Positions 34,312-42,833 of a DNA stretch of 64,000 bases are shown one piece after another. Within the stretch, counting starts at the first letter, position 1, and each line of letters opens with the position of its first letter. The notes beneath the pieces were generated by a model. The model worked only from the letters and a program-made list of their open reading frames with translations, searched no databases and was not told where the DNA came from. Location of the stretch: assembly GCA_023391815.1 (NCBI GenBank), contig JAEWAF010000094.1:1-64000 (forward strand), read 5' to 3'. The DNA is from Pseudomonadota bacterium (GTDB lineage Bacteria; Pseudomonadota; Gammaproteobacteria; Steroidobacterales; Steroidobacteraceae). Position numbers and translations under genes: made by a program.

Positions 34312-34587
34312 TGGCTTGGCCTGAGGTATGTGACGCCCAGGCGAAACTTAGATGGATTCGGCAGTATTACACAATACGCAGCTCAGGCGGCCGCCGCGCC
34401 CCGTTCACTGAAAAAGCCGCGATTTCAAGTTAGGGATTGGTGGAAGTACGGATGGGGTGGAGAACGCGCGAGATAAGCAATCGAGGCTTCGCGCGCAGCG
34501 AATATTTTGAGCGCCGCTGTCGGATACTTGGACTCTGTCTCGTTCTTGAGGCGGAACGATTACATTTGACCTGCGATGGAGAAGGAT

Positions 34588-35076
34588 ATGTCCGAGTTTG
34601 CCGCCCCCGCCCCGACCCCGATCGAACAACGCGAGCTGGTGTTGACGCGCATCTTCAATGTGCCTCGTGCCAAGTTGTATCGCGCCTGGACCGAGCCGGA
34701 GCTGGTGAAGAAATGGTTCGCGCCGGCGCCGTGGAGCGTCTCGAAGGTCGAGTTCGAGTTGCGCCCCGGGGGCACGAGTCTGATCGTGATGCGCAGCCCC
34801 GAGGGTCACGAGTTTCCGAACGCGGGTCTGTTTCTAGAGGTCGTGAAGAACGAGAAGCTGGTGTTCACCGATGCGTTCGCGAAGGCGTGGCAGCCTTCCG
34901 AGAAAGCTTTCATGGTCGCGACTGTCACGTTCGAGGATCACGACGGCGGGACCAAATATACCGCTCGCGTGCAGCACTGGTCCGCGGCCGATCGTGAGGC
35001 GCACGAGAAGATGGGCTTCCACCAAGGTTGGGGCCAGTGCGCCGATCAGCTGGCGGCGGTGGCCGCGACGTTATAA
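34588..35076 (+). CDS. AHSA1/SRPBCC-family protein
   Basis: A 162-residue START-like fold protein of the activator of Hsp90 homologue group. LVLTRIFNVPRAKLYRAWTEPELVKKWF is the family N-terminus (landmark at residues 17-44), followed by the GGT-S-L-I-V strand and the C-terminal long helix KMGFHQGWGQCADQLA. ATG 34588 is preferred because GGAG lies 6 bases upstream; ATG 34576 is in frame. The next gene starts 5 bases later. Such proteins bind small hydrophobic ligands; the specific role is unknown. Confidence 0.85.
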   Translation: MSEFAAPAPTPIEQRELVLTRIFNVPRAKLYRAWTEPELVKKWFAPAPWSVSKVEFELRPGGTSLIVMRSPEGHEFPNAGLFLEVVKNEKLVFTDAFAKAWQPSEKAFMVATVTFEDHDGGTKYTARVQHWSAADREAHEKMGFHQGWGQCADQLAAVAATL

Positions 35077-35081
35077 ACCAG

Positions 35082-35885
35082 ATGAAAGCAGAGCTGAGCA
35101 CGGCGGAGCTGAAGTCACAGCTGCTCCGCCTGGGTGTGAGGCGCGGCGGCGTGTTGCTCGTGCATACGTCGTTTCGCGCCGTTCGTCCGGTCGAGCGTGG
35201 GCCGGCGGGTTTGATCGAAGCTCTGCGTGATGCGCTCGGTCCCGAGGGCACATTGGTGATGCCGTCGTGGACCGAGCTCGATGACGAGCCGTTCGATGCA
35301 CGCACGACACCGAGTGCACGAGACCTGGGTGTCGTCGCGCAAACATTCTGGCAGCTGCCCGGCGTTCGTCGCAGCGATCATTTCCATGCGTTCGCGGCGG
35401 TGGGGCCGAAAGCGACGGCGATCACCGCCGATCCGTTGCCGTTGCCTCCGCACATTCCCGCAAGTCCAGTGGGTCGAGTCCACGATTTCGATGGCCAGGT
35501 GCTGCTGCTCGGGGTGGGGCACGATGCCGACACCACGCTGCATCTGGCGGAGTTGATCGCCGGCGTTCCTTATCGAACGCCGAGCTATTGCACGGTCCTC
35601 GAAAACGGTCGCGCCACTCGTATCGATTACGGCGAGAACAATCACTGCTGTGCGCGATTTGCGATGGCGGACGACTGGCTGCGGGCCCGCGAGCTTCAGA
35701 CAGAAGGGCGAGTCGGGCACGCGCATGCCCGGCTCGTGAGATCGCGCGACATCGTGACAGTCGCGCTCGAATATCTATGCAAGGACCCGCTGGTATTTCT
35801 TCATCCGCTCGGCGCGGGCTGTGAGGAATGCGACGAAGCTCGTCAGACGGTCGGAGCCGCGCCCTTGATCAGGAACACGGGTTGA
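35082..35885 (+). CDS. AAC(3)-family aminoglycoside N-acetyltransferase-like protein
   Basis: A 267-residue member of the antibiotic NAT family. VLLVHTSFRAV near residue 25, EGTLVMPSW, and the downstream VGHDADTTLHLAE with its conserved His match the acetyl-CoA site and catalytic centre of AAC(3) enzymes. It follows the AHSA1 gene by 5 bases and no integron or transposon parts are near, so it looks chromosomal and ancestral. Many such chromosomal members act poorly on clinical aminoglycosides and may acetylate other amines. The 3' end overlaps the convergent gene by 43 bases. Confidence 0.85.
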   Translation: MKAELSTAELKSQLLRLGVRRGGVLLVHTSFRAVRPVERGPAGLIEALRDALGPEGTLVMPSWTELDDEPFDARTTPSARDLGVVAQTFWQLPGVRRSDHFHAFAAVGPKATAITADPLPLPPHIPASPVGRVHDFDGQVLLLGVGHDADTTLHLAELIAGVPYRTPSYCTVLENGRATRIDYGENNHCCARFAMADDWLRARELQTEGRVGHAHARLVRSRDIVTVALEYLCKDPLVFLHPLGAGCEECDEARQTVGAAPLIRNTG

Positions 35886-36124
35886 TTCGCGGCACGCGAG
35901 GACACGCTGATCCATTGCCACGAATCGATGCTTTGAGGCAGCTCCGCGCCGGTGTCGTCGATGAGCTCGCAACCGCTGCTGTGATGGCTCACGCATTGGG
36001 CCGCCGCGTCGGCCGACGGAAACGAGCCGACGAAATCGTCATTGAGCCAGAGCTCACAGCTCATGCTGTCGCCAGTGGCGGCCCGGATGGTCAGCGTACC
36101 CGCGGGGATGACTGTGGCGTACAT
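35843..36124 (-). CDS. Hypothetical 93-residue protein
   Basis: A small soluble acidic protein of no known family. ATG 36124 is chosen because GGAGG sits 5 bases upstream. It has beta-rich character in the first half (YATVIPAGTLTIRA) and three cysteines. Its 3' end overlaps the AAC(3) gene end to end by 43 bases, which suggests it is real only if codon use is supported in this strand; the strong RBS argues for it. Confidence 0.5.
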   Translation of the reverse strand: MYATVIPAGTLTIRAATGDSMSCELWLNDDFVGSFPSADAAAQCVSHHSSGCELIDDTGAELPQSIDSWQWISVSSRAANQPVFLIKGAAPTV

Positions 36125-36277
36125 GAGAACCTCCATCCGCTTATTCGCTGTTGTCAGGGGTCCAAACCATATGCCTGCCGGCGACCGTTTTACAATCGGT
36201 TTTCCGTAGGAGATCGGCGACACTTGTTGTAATCGCGCCCGCGGCTGCTGTCGGCGGGCGCCCGATGGCGGCGGCGC

Positions 36278-36290
36278 ATAACTAAGTTAT
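36278..36290. promoter_or_regulatory. Palindrome ATAACT-a-AGTTAT
   Basis: A perfect 6-base inverted repeat in a 294-base stretch (36125-36418) without genes. It is AT-rich compared with the surroundings and could bind a dimeric regulator of the gene at 36124. No convincing promoter pair was found in the rest of this stretch. Confidence 0.3.
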
Positions 36291-36418
36291 ACGCGTACGA
36301 TTGGTGAGATTACGCGGACTTAGCAAACGATGCGCGGCTGTGTTCTGAACTCCAGCCGCGATCCGTCTGAGTTGTTGCTAGCGCGCCATCGGAGATGTGA
36401 TGACGCGGCCTGGCAAGC

Positions 36419-37213
36419 TCACTTCTTACCGTTCTTGCCCTTGGGCTCGTCCTTGGCTTCCTCGGTCAGGCTCTTGTCGAGTTCGGGCAGCGCCGGCAGG
36501 TCCTTCTCATCCGCGACCAGCGGCTTGAGCTGCTCGTGCAGCTTGCTCGCCAATGCATGGGTCTCGGTGTACGCGGTGACCAGCTTGGCGTTCTTGTCGT
36601 TGGCCTTGGTGAGCTGCTCGTCGGTCTGCTGTTTTTCCTTGCGCAGGGTGGCCATGTTGGCTTCGGCCTGACGACGACCGTCGGCCTCGTCCTGCTTCTC
36701 CTTGCGCAGCGCCTTGAGCTTCTTCACCACGTTCTCCGGCGTGTCCGCCAGCGCGGCGTTGATCGCCTTGACCGTCTTGTCCTTCTCGGCCACGACGCTC
36801 TTCATCTGCTGCATTTCTTTGGTGAAGTTCGCGCGCTCGATCTCGATCTGGCGAGTGGCGTTCTCCTGGGCGACGCGAATCTCCTGCGCGGTGGTCTCCG
36901 CGACAGTGCGGGCCTTCTCGGCGGCCTGCAGCTTCTTCTCCATCTCGGCGATCGCCTGCTTGGCTTCCTGCCGGGCGGTGGCAACGCTCGAGTCGGCCTC
37001 GGCGATCTTCTTGATGACTGCGTCAAGCGCTACTTTGAGTTCATCCTGAGAGCAGTTGGGATCCAGCTTCAAGGCATCGGTCGCCGACCGCATCAAAATC
37101 TGCTTGCTGATCGCAAGCTCTTTCCAAACTTTCAACTGCAGCTCAAGTTGCGCTTGTTCCACATTCACTTCCTGGGGTTGGTTACGGGGAGTAGACAAAA
37201 CGTAGCTCGCCAT
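36419..37213 (-). CDS. Hypothetical coiled-coil protein
   Basis: A 264-residue soluble protein with no signal peptide. About residues 60-235 form a long charged coiled coil (E, K, A, Q heptads). The ends are polar: a Q/V-rich start and a lysine-rich finish (KGKNGKK). No family recognised. It stands alone; the minus-strand TACAAT at 37263-37268 is a possible -10 about 50 bases before the ATG. Structural or DNA/RNA-associated roles are possible; nothing supports one over another. Confidence 0.65.
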   Translation of the reverse strand: MASYVLSTPRNQPQEVNVEQAQLELQLKVWKELAISKQILMRSATDALKLDPNCSQDELKVALDAVIKKIAEADSSVATARQEAKQAIAEMEKKLQAAEKARTVAETTAQEIRVAQENATRQIEIERANFTKEMQQMKSVVAEKDKTVKAINAALADTPENVVKKLKALRKEKQDEADGRRQAEANMATLRKEKQQTDEQLTKANDKNAKLVTAYTETHALASKLHEQLKPLVADEKDLPALPELDKSLTEEAKDEPKGKNGKK

Positions 37214-37536
37214 TCAGGCCAATAATCGGGCAGATCCGGCATGGGAGTTTTTCGGGGCGCGGATTGTATGCCAAAACGCGGCCGCTGGGGCCGCCTCTAA
37301 CACGGGTTTCACCGTGAAATTCGCCTCAATCGGGGCTCAGATTCGCATTCAATCCGCTTCCGGTGCCCATTCGGGCATCGCCTTCGATTTAACCGATGCT
37401 CGCCGGGGCGCTGGCCAGGGATGGGGCCGGGCCTGAAAAATCCAAGGCTTAGGCCAAAAAATCCTCGCCGACAGTGACCCGGGTATGGAGCCATGGCGGG
37501 TGCTTCCGGCGTCGGAATAATCCGTTGGACCCCTGC
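37214..37536. other. 323-base gene-free stretch
   Basis: No supported gene. On the minus strand a GCGGCC/GGCCGC hairpin (37278-37294) followed by GTTTT resembles a small intrinsic terminator, and a TACAAT -10 follows it at 37268-37263 pointing to the coiled-coil gene. The hairpin might end transcription coming from the diguanylate cyclase gene. The remainder shows nothing distinctive. Confidence 0.4.
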
Positions 37537-39246
37537 TCACGCCGTGAGCGCTCCGGCGATCTGAACGCGGTTCCGACCTGACCTTTTGGCATCGTAGACG
37601 GCCTGGTCCGCGCGAGCGATCAGGTGTTCGCCCCAGACGCCGAGGGTGTCGCTCGTTGCCACTCCGATGCTACAGGTGACCCGGATCGGCTCGCCGAAAC
37701 CTTCGACCCGCACGTCGGCCACCCGATTGCGGATGCGCTCGGCGATCGGACCGGCGGCGGCAATATCGGCGCTGCTCAAAATGACCACGAACTCCTCACC
37801 GCCATATCGACCGATGACATCCGACTGACGCAGCTCGGCGTGAATGGGATCGATGATGGCGCGCAGACAGGCGTCGCCGGCCTGGTGGCCGCGGGTGTCA
37901 TTGATCTCCTTGAAATGATCCAGATCGATGAACAGCAGGGCGATGGGCAGGCCGCGTGCCCGAGCGCGCAGGCAGGCCGCTTCGAGCCGCTCGACCAACG
38001 AACGTCGATTCAGCACGCCGGTGAGCGGATCGGTCTGCGCACGTTTTTCGGCATCGGATAGCGCGAGCCGCTGATCGCGCAGGCGATCGGCCACTCCGAG
38101 CGCGATCAGCACGGCCGCGGCGACCATCGACAGCGGCAGGCCGTAATACAGCAGTCCTTCGGCGCCTTCGGGATCGGTGACCAGCAGCCGGATGGCGGTG
38201 GCGATGGTGAAACCCTCCAGCAGGCCCCAGGCGATCAGGAACCAGCCGGCGGCACGGTTGTTTCGCTGCCAGGCGAGGAATGCAACGACCAGCGTGAACA
38301 CCGCTGAAGCAAGGAAAACCAGGTTGCCGATCGCGGCCACCACGCCGCCGAGGCCGACATTCTGGGCGACGTTCGCGAACGCCAGCACCACGAACGTCCC
38401 GGCCATCCAACCGAACATTGCATGGACCTTGGGCGAGTAGAGCCGCAACTCGGCGATCTCACGCACGAACAGGCAGGCCGCCGCGCCACTGAGCGCGGCT
38501 GTGACATTCCAGGTGTACGCCATCACGGGCGCACCGAGTTCGAGCACCGGCCACTCGAAGCCCTGGCCGGAAAGGTAGGCGACATATAACGCCTGCAAAG
38601 AGAACAGCGTCGCGTACAACAACAGCAGCCGATCGGAGAGCACCAGCCAGATCAGCAGCGACGAGAACGCCATCGCGAGCAGGGCGCCGAAGGCGAGGGC
38701 GATCATGCGTGCATGCTCGGCCCCGGTCGCCAGTGTTTGTTCGAGCGTGGAGACCGAGAACAGCAGTCCCTCCCAGCCTTGGCCTTGCGGATCGATCCGA
38801 ACGTACAGCAGCTGACCTTCGACCAGCCGATCGGGCAGGGCGAACACGAGCTGATGCAGGCCACGGAAGCCGGGCAGATATGTGGCGGTTCGCAGCGGCA
38901 CCGCGCGGCCGTTCTCGACAGTGTATGCCTGGATTTGCAGATGCCGGCTCTTGCTGATGTTGAGCGTCGGCACCGCGCCGGGCGTGGAATCTTCTTCGGC
39001 GCGAAGTCGGAGCCAGAACGCACCGTCGCGCTTGCGAGCGGCGCTGAAATCGAAAGGCTGGAAGCGGGCGTCGAGTGCGCCGCCGGTCAATGTCTCGATG
39101 CTGATTTCGCCCACGGCGGGGTCGAGCATGTCGATTCGCAGGCTGGTGCCACTCGCGACCAGCGTCGCCGCGTAGCTGCCCGAAACCGGCAGGGCCAGCA
39201 GGCAGGCGCCCAGCGCCAGCAGCCACGTGGCCAACCATTCACGCAC
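37537..39246 (-). CDS. Membrane diguanylate cyclase (7TMR-DISM plus GGDEF)
   Basis: A 569-residue sensor enzyme making cyclic di-GMP. GTG 39246 is chosen since GGGGAGG lies 6 bases upstream. After a signal segment comes a periplasmic 7TMR-DISMED2-like domain (about 25-175) of the kind that binds carbohydrates or lipids, then seven membrane helices (about 185-385). The GGDEF domain ends the protein, with the active site RYGGEEF near 480 and the inhibitory site RQSD five residues before it, so product feedback is expected. No EAL domain. It would tune biofilm or secretion behaviour. Confidence 0.93.
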   Translation of the reverse strand: MREWLATWLLALGACLLALPVSGSYAATLVASGTSLRIDMLDPAVGEISIETLTGGALDARFQPFDFSAARKRDGAFWLRLRAEEDSTPGAVPTLNISKSRHLQIQAYTVENGRAVPLRTATYLPGFRGLHQLVFALPDRLVEGQLLYVRIDPQGQGWEGLLFSVSTLEQTLATGAEHARMIALAFGALLAMAFSSLLIWLVLSDRLLLLYATLFSLQALYVAYLSGQGFEWPVLELGAPVMAYTWNVTAALSGAAACLFVREIAELRLYSPKVHAMFGWMAGTFVVLAFANVAQNVGLGGVVAAIGNLVFLASAVFTLVVAFLAWQRNNRAAGWFLIAWGLLEGFTIATAIRLLVTDPEGAEGLLYYGLPLSMVAAAVLIALGVADRLRDQRLALSDAEKRAQTDPLTGVLNRRSLVERLEAACLRARARGLPIALLFIDLDHFKEINDTRGHQAGDACLRAIIDPIHAELRQSDVIGRYGGEEFVVILSSADIAAAGPIAERIRNRVADVRVEGFGEPIRVTCSIGVATSDTLGVWGEHLIARADQAVYDAKRSGRNRVQIAGALTA

Positions 39247-39433
39247 GATTTGCCTCCCCAACCCGATGACGTCCCAACGGTGCCGGTGTCGACCGGCATC
39301 CCCCCGGTGGGAACGGCGCGAAGCTTAACATGGGATGCAGCAGCGATATTCGGGAACGGCTCCGTTGCCGGATCGGACATCCAAACCGGTGCGAGCGTCG
39401 AACCTGCGTTCAGGTGCCCAACTCGGTTATCAC

Positions 39434-40084
39434 ATGGACTGGATGCGCAGGACCTTCGGACGCGGCGGACTCGCGGCGCTGCTGATCGCGTGCTGGGTGC
39501 CAGTGCCCGTCGTTGCCAGCCAGATCTGGGATTTCCGGGTGTTCCTCGATCAGAAGGAGATCGGCACGCATCGATTCGAGTTGGTCGAGCGCGATGGCGA
39601 GCGCGAGCTCACCAGTGAGGCGCGCATGACGGTCAAGCTGCTGTTCGTGACCGCGTACACCTACGACCATCGCGATATCGAGCATTGGAACGGCGACTGC
39701 CTGACCCGCCTGTCATCGAGCACCGATGACAACGGCGAGAAACATCGGGTCGACGTGCAACGTCGGGCCGGCGAGACGGTCGTGCAAACGCTCGAAGGCA
39801 CGCAGCGCCTCGGCGAATGCGTGCTGACCTTCGCGTACTGGAATCCGGCGATGTTACGGCAGACGGAGCTGCTCAACTCCCAGGACGGCGAGCACGTGAA
39901 GGTGAAGATCACCGATGCGGGCGCGGACTCGATTGTCGTGCGCGGTGTGAAGACGCCCGCGCGCCGCTATGAGTTACGCAGCGAGAAGCTGTCGATCGAT
40001 CTGTGGTATTCGGAGCAGCAGGAATGGCTGGCGCTGGAATCCAAGACCGAGCGCGGCCAGAAGCTCATTTATAAACTGAGATGA
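39434..40084 (+). CDS. Exported DUF6134-like protein
   Basis: A 216-residue protein with an N-terminal signal peptide (basic RRTFGRGG then a hydrophobic run, cut near VVAS). The body is a beta-rich domain like DUF6134 (WDFRVFLDQKEIGTHRFELVERDGERE). Start ATG 39434 has no strong RBS. It is divergent from the cyclase gene with 187 bases between. Function unknown; a periplasmic or lipid-binding protein is likely. Confidence 0.7.
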   Translation: MDWMRRTFGRGGLAALLIACWVPVPVVASQIWDFRVFLDQKEIGTHRFELVERDGERELTSEARMTVKLLFVTAYTYDHRDIEHWNGDCLTRLSSSTDDNGEKHRVDVQRRAGETVVQTLEGTQRLGECVLTFAYWNPAMLRQTELLNSQDGEHVKVKITDAGADSIVVRGVKTPARRYELRSEKLSIDLWYSEQQEWLALESKTERGQKLIYKLR

Positions 40085-40138
40085 CCCGGCGCGCTCACGG
40101 CGGGCGACCGCGGCTCGGGCGCCCGCGGATCACAACGG

Positions 40139-41281
40139 TCAGGTCGCGTTCGCCGATGCGATGAATTGCTGGGTGTGGAAGTCCGTATCGCCGAGGGTGA
40201 GATCGATGGCGGTCAACCGTTTGAAGTAATGGCTCACCATCAGCTCCTCGGTCATGCCCATGCCACCATGGAGTTGCACGGCTTGCTGACCGATGAAGCG
40301 TCCCGCCTGACCGACGATCACTTTGGCGGCGGACAACGCCCGGCGCCGCTCGCCCGCATCCGGATCGACACATTTGATCGCGGCGAGATAGCTCATCGAG
40401 CGCGCCTGCTCGCCGTGCAGGAACATGTCCGCCATCCGATGCTGGAGCACCTGGAACTTCGCGATCGGCTGTCCGAACTGTTTACGGTTCTTGGTGTAGT
40501 CGAGCGTCGTCGTGTTCACGGCTTTCATGATGCCGACCGCTTCGGCGCACAGCGCGCTGAGGGCCTGATCATGAGCGGCTTCAATGGCTGCGAACGCTTT
40601 GCCTTCCGCGCCGACGAGCGCAGAGGCGGGCACCGAGACTTTCTTCAGCTCGATATCGGCAGCTCGCAGGCCGTCGATCGTTCCGTAGTCTTTCAGGGTC
40701 ACGCCGGCGGCCTTGGGATCGATGCGAAACACGCTGATGCCATCCGTCTCGTCCGTGCGGCCGCTGGTGCGTGCGCTGATGAGTAGCTCATCGGCCGCGC
40801 TGCCGCCGATGATGACGTTCTTCAGACCGTCGATCACATAGCCACTACCCGTTTTCTCCGCGCGTGTCGCGACATGATCGATTTCACCACGGGTCTGCGG
40901 CTCTTGATGCGCCAGGATGACGATGCGCTCTCCTGATGCGACGTCGGGAAGCAACTGCTCGGCCGCGGCTTGGTCGCCGATGCGAGTCAGAAACACCGGC
41001 GTGATCACGGCGGCGGCGAGGAAGGGCTCGACCACCAAGCCTTCGCCTAGCGCGTTCATCACCAACATCGTTTCCACGGGACCGTTGCCCAACCCGCCAT
41101 GTTCCTCCGGAACATTCAGCGCGGTCAGGCCGAGATTCGCCAGCGCCTGCCAGGTCTCGCGACTCCAGCCTTCGCGGCTCTTGAGAATCTCGCGCCGGGC
41201 TTCGAAGGCGTAGGTGTCGCGCACGAAGCGCTGGACCGTGTCGGCCAATAGCTGTTGTTCTTCACTGAAATTGAAATCCAT
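40139..41281 (-). CDS. Acyl-CoA dehydrogenase, subunit 1 of a pair
   Basis: A 380-residue ACAD-fold flavoprotein. MDFNFSEEQQLLADTVQRFVRD, YVIDGLKNVIIGG and the C-terminal QLHGGMGMTEEL show the family. The final region lacks a GGSNEIQ motif present in the partner gene. It follows the next gene upstream by 12 bases. Adjacent ACAD pairs of about 380 and 400 residues form alpha2-beta2 enzymes in steroid side-chain and related degradation (ChsE1-ChsE2 and relatives); that is the inferred arrangement here. Confidence 0.9.
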   Translation of the reverse strand: MDFNFSEEQQLLADTVQRFVRDTYAFEARREILKSREGWSRETWQALANLGLTALNVPEEHGGLGNGPVETMLVMNALGEGLVVEPFLAAAVITPVFLTRIGDQAAAEQLLPDVASGERIVILAHQEPQTRGEIDHVATRAEKTGSGYVIDGLKNVIIGGSAADELLISARTSGRTDETDGISVFRIDPKAAGVTLKDYGTIDGLRAADIELKKVSVPASALVGAEGKAFAAIEAAHDQALSALCAEAVGIMKAVNTTTLDYTKNRKQFGQPIAKFQVLQHRMADMFLHGEQARSMSYLAAIKCVDPDAGERRRALSAAKVIVGQAGRFIGQQAVQLHGGMGMTEELMVSHYFKRLTAIDLTLGDTDFHTQQFIASANAT

Positions 41282-41293
41282 GATGCTCGTGCT

Positions 41294-42493
41294 CTAAAGG
41301 CCCAGAATCATCTGGGAAATGATGTTGCGCTGAATTTCGTTCGAGCCGCCGTAAATGGTGACCTTGCGGACGTTGCAATAGGTCGCGGCCAGCGGCGCGG
41401 CGTATTCCGGACCCGCGACACTGTTCAAGTCGCCTTCCTCGATGGAGCGCCGCTCGAAGGGCAGGGCGTACGGGCCGACCGCATACATCATCAACTCGCT
41501 GATCGCCTGCTGAATCTCGGTGCCTTTGATCTTGAGAATGGAGGCTTCCGGGCCGGGTGCGCGTTTCTCGGACTCAGCCGAGAGCGCACGCAGATTCGTG
41601 ATCTCGAGCGCCATCAGCTCCATCTCGACCTGCGCCACGCGCGCGGCGAACAGCGGGTCTTCGAGCAACGGGCGGCCGTTCTTTGTTTCTTTTCGCGCGA
41701 TCTTTTTCAAGCGGCCGAGCTCGCGCTTGGACGCGCCGACGCCGGCGATGTTGGTGCGCTCGTGGCCGAGCAGGAACTTGGCGTAGGTCCAGCCCTTGTT
41801 TTCCTCGCCGATCCGGTTCTCCACCGGCACCTTGACGTTCTCGAACCAGACCTCGTTCACTTCGTGCGCGCCATCCATGGTGATGATGGGGCGCACGGTG
41901 ATGCCCGGCGTTTTCATATCGATCAGCAGGAACGAGATGCCTTGCTGTTGCTTGGGCGCGTTCGGATCGGTGCGCACCAGGCAAAAAATCCAGTCGGCGT
42001 ACTGGCCGAGCGTGTTCCAGGTTTTCTGACCGTTCACGATGTAATGATCGCCTTGTCGTTCGGCGCGGGTCTTGAGCGAGGCGAGGTCGGAGCCGGCGCC
42101 CGGTTCGGAATAGCCCTGGCACCACCACACTTCACCGCTGATGATGCCGGGCAGGAAACGTTGCTGTTGAGCCGGCGAGCCGAACGCCATGATCACGGGC
42201 GCGACCATCTTCAAGCCAAAAGGAATGGTCCGAGGCGCGCCGGCCGCGGCGGCTTCCTCATCGAAGATATGCATTTCCACGGGGCCCCAGCCCGGTCCGC
42301 CGAACTGTTTGGGCCAGCCGGGCGCGCCCCAGCCGCGCTGATAAAGGATTTTTTGCCAGCGGGTGTAGTCCTCGGCTCGTAACGCCAGCCCGTGCTTGAC
42401 GCGGTGGGCAATGTCCTCGGGCAGCCGATCGCGCAGAAACGAGCGGACTTCGTCGCGGAATGCGAGCTCGGCGGGCGTGAAATTCAAATCCAT
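41294..42493 (-). CDS. Acyl-CoA dehydrogenase, subunit 2 of a pair
   Basis: A 399-residue FadE-like enzyme. ATG 42493 begins MDLNFTPAELAFRDEVRSF, the normal family N-terminus; a longer in-frame start upstream is rejected. IINGQKTWNTLGQYADW-type flavin contacts (YIVNGQKTWN), GYSEPGAGSDLASLKT and the C-terminal YGGSNEIQRNIISQM are present. The gene is first of the pair on the - strand, divergent from an acyl-CoA ligase. Substrate chain not known. Confidence 0.92.
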   Translation of the reverse strand: MDLNFTPAELAFRDEVRSFLRDRLPEDIAHRVKHGLALRAEDYTRWQKILYQRGWGAPGWPKQFGGPGWGPVEMHIFDEEAAAAGAPRTIPFGLKMVAPVIMAFGSPAQQQRFLPGIISGEVWWCQGYSEPGAGSDLASLKTRAERQGDHYIVNGQKTWNTLGQYADWIFCLVRTDPNAPKQQQGISFLLIDMKTPGITVRPIITMDGAHEVNEVWFENVKVPVENRIGEENKGWTYAKFLLGHERTNIAGVGASKRELGRLKKIARKETKNGRPLLEDPLFAARVAQVEMELMALEITNLRALSAESEKRAPGPEASILKIKGTEIQQAISELMMYAVGPYALPFERRSIEEGDLNSVAGPEYAAPLAATYCNVRKVTIYGGSNEIQRNIISQMILGL

Positions 42494-42833
42494 GGCAAAA
42501 CCTGCGTTGACTGCTATGCAGAACAATGATTCTCGATGCAGACCGGAATCATAGGGTCTGCACCTTTCTATTCGCAACCGAACGAAACTCCGGCGGGCGT
42601 TGCGGGGTCTCGCGTTGTCAGGTGCCATTTCAGCCGAGAGGGTGCTTGCCTGGCAATGCATGCTCACATACCTTGACGGACAGCCGGCTTGGTTGCGCAC
42701 TGCGAGATGTGATAATTTTTCAGCAGAACCTACGCCCGCATCGTGGAATATTTGGCGGGTGGGTAGAACTGACGAGGGTGCCGGGTCGCGACAGGCACGC
42801 GACGCGAAGGCTGGAAAAAGGACCGTTGGGGGG
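42494..42833. other. Divergent control region between ACAD pair and acyl-CoA ligase
   Basis: No gene is seen in these 340 bases. ATGATTC at 42526-42532 and GAATCAT at 42546-42552 form exact 7-base arms with 13 between, and CTGC-tat-GCAG at 42511-42521 is a second small palindrome. Either could be a binding site for the IclR regulator at 44560 or for a TetR/FadR-like protein. No strong -35/-10 pair was found. Confidence 0.35.

Noticed and set aside
35082..35885. Horizontally acquired aminoglycoside resistance gene
   Set aside because: No integron, transposon or base composition break around it; treated as chromosomal AAC(3)-like gene.
37214..37536. Cyclic di-GMP riboswitch near the diguanylate cyclase
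   Set aside because: No GEMM-type conserved core was found on either strand.
40085..40138. Bidirectional terminator between convergent genes
   Set aside because: A CCGCGG-based repeat is present but no T runs flank it, so termination is not supported.
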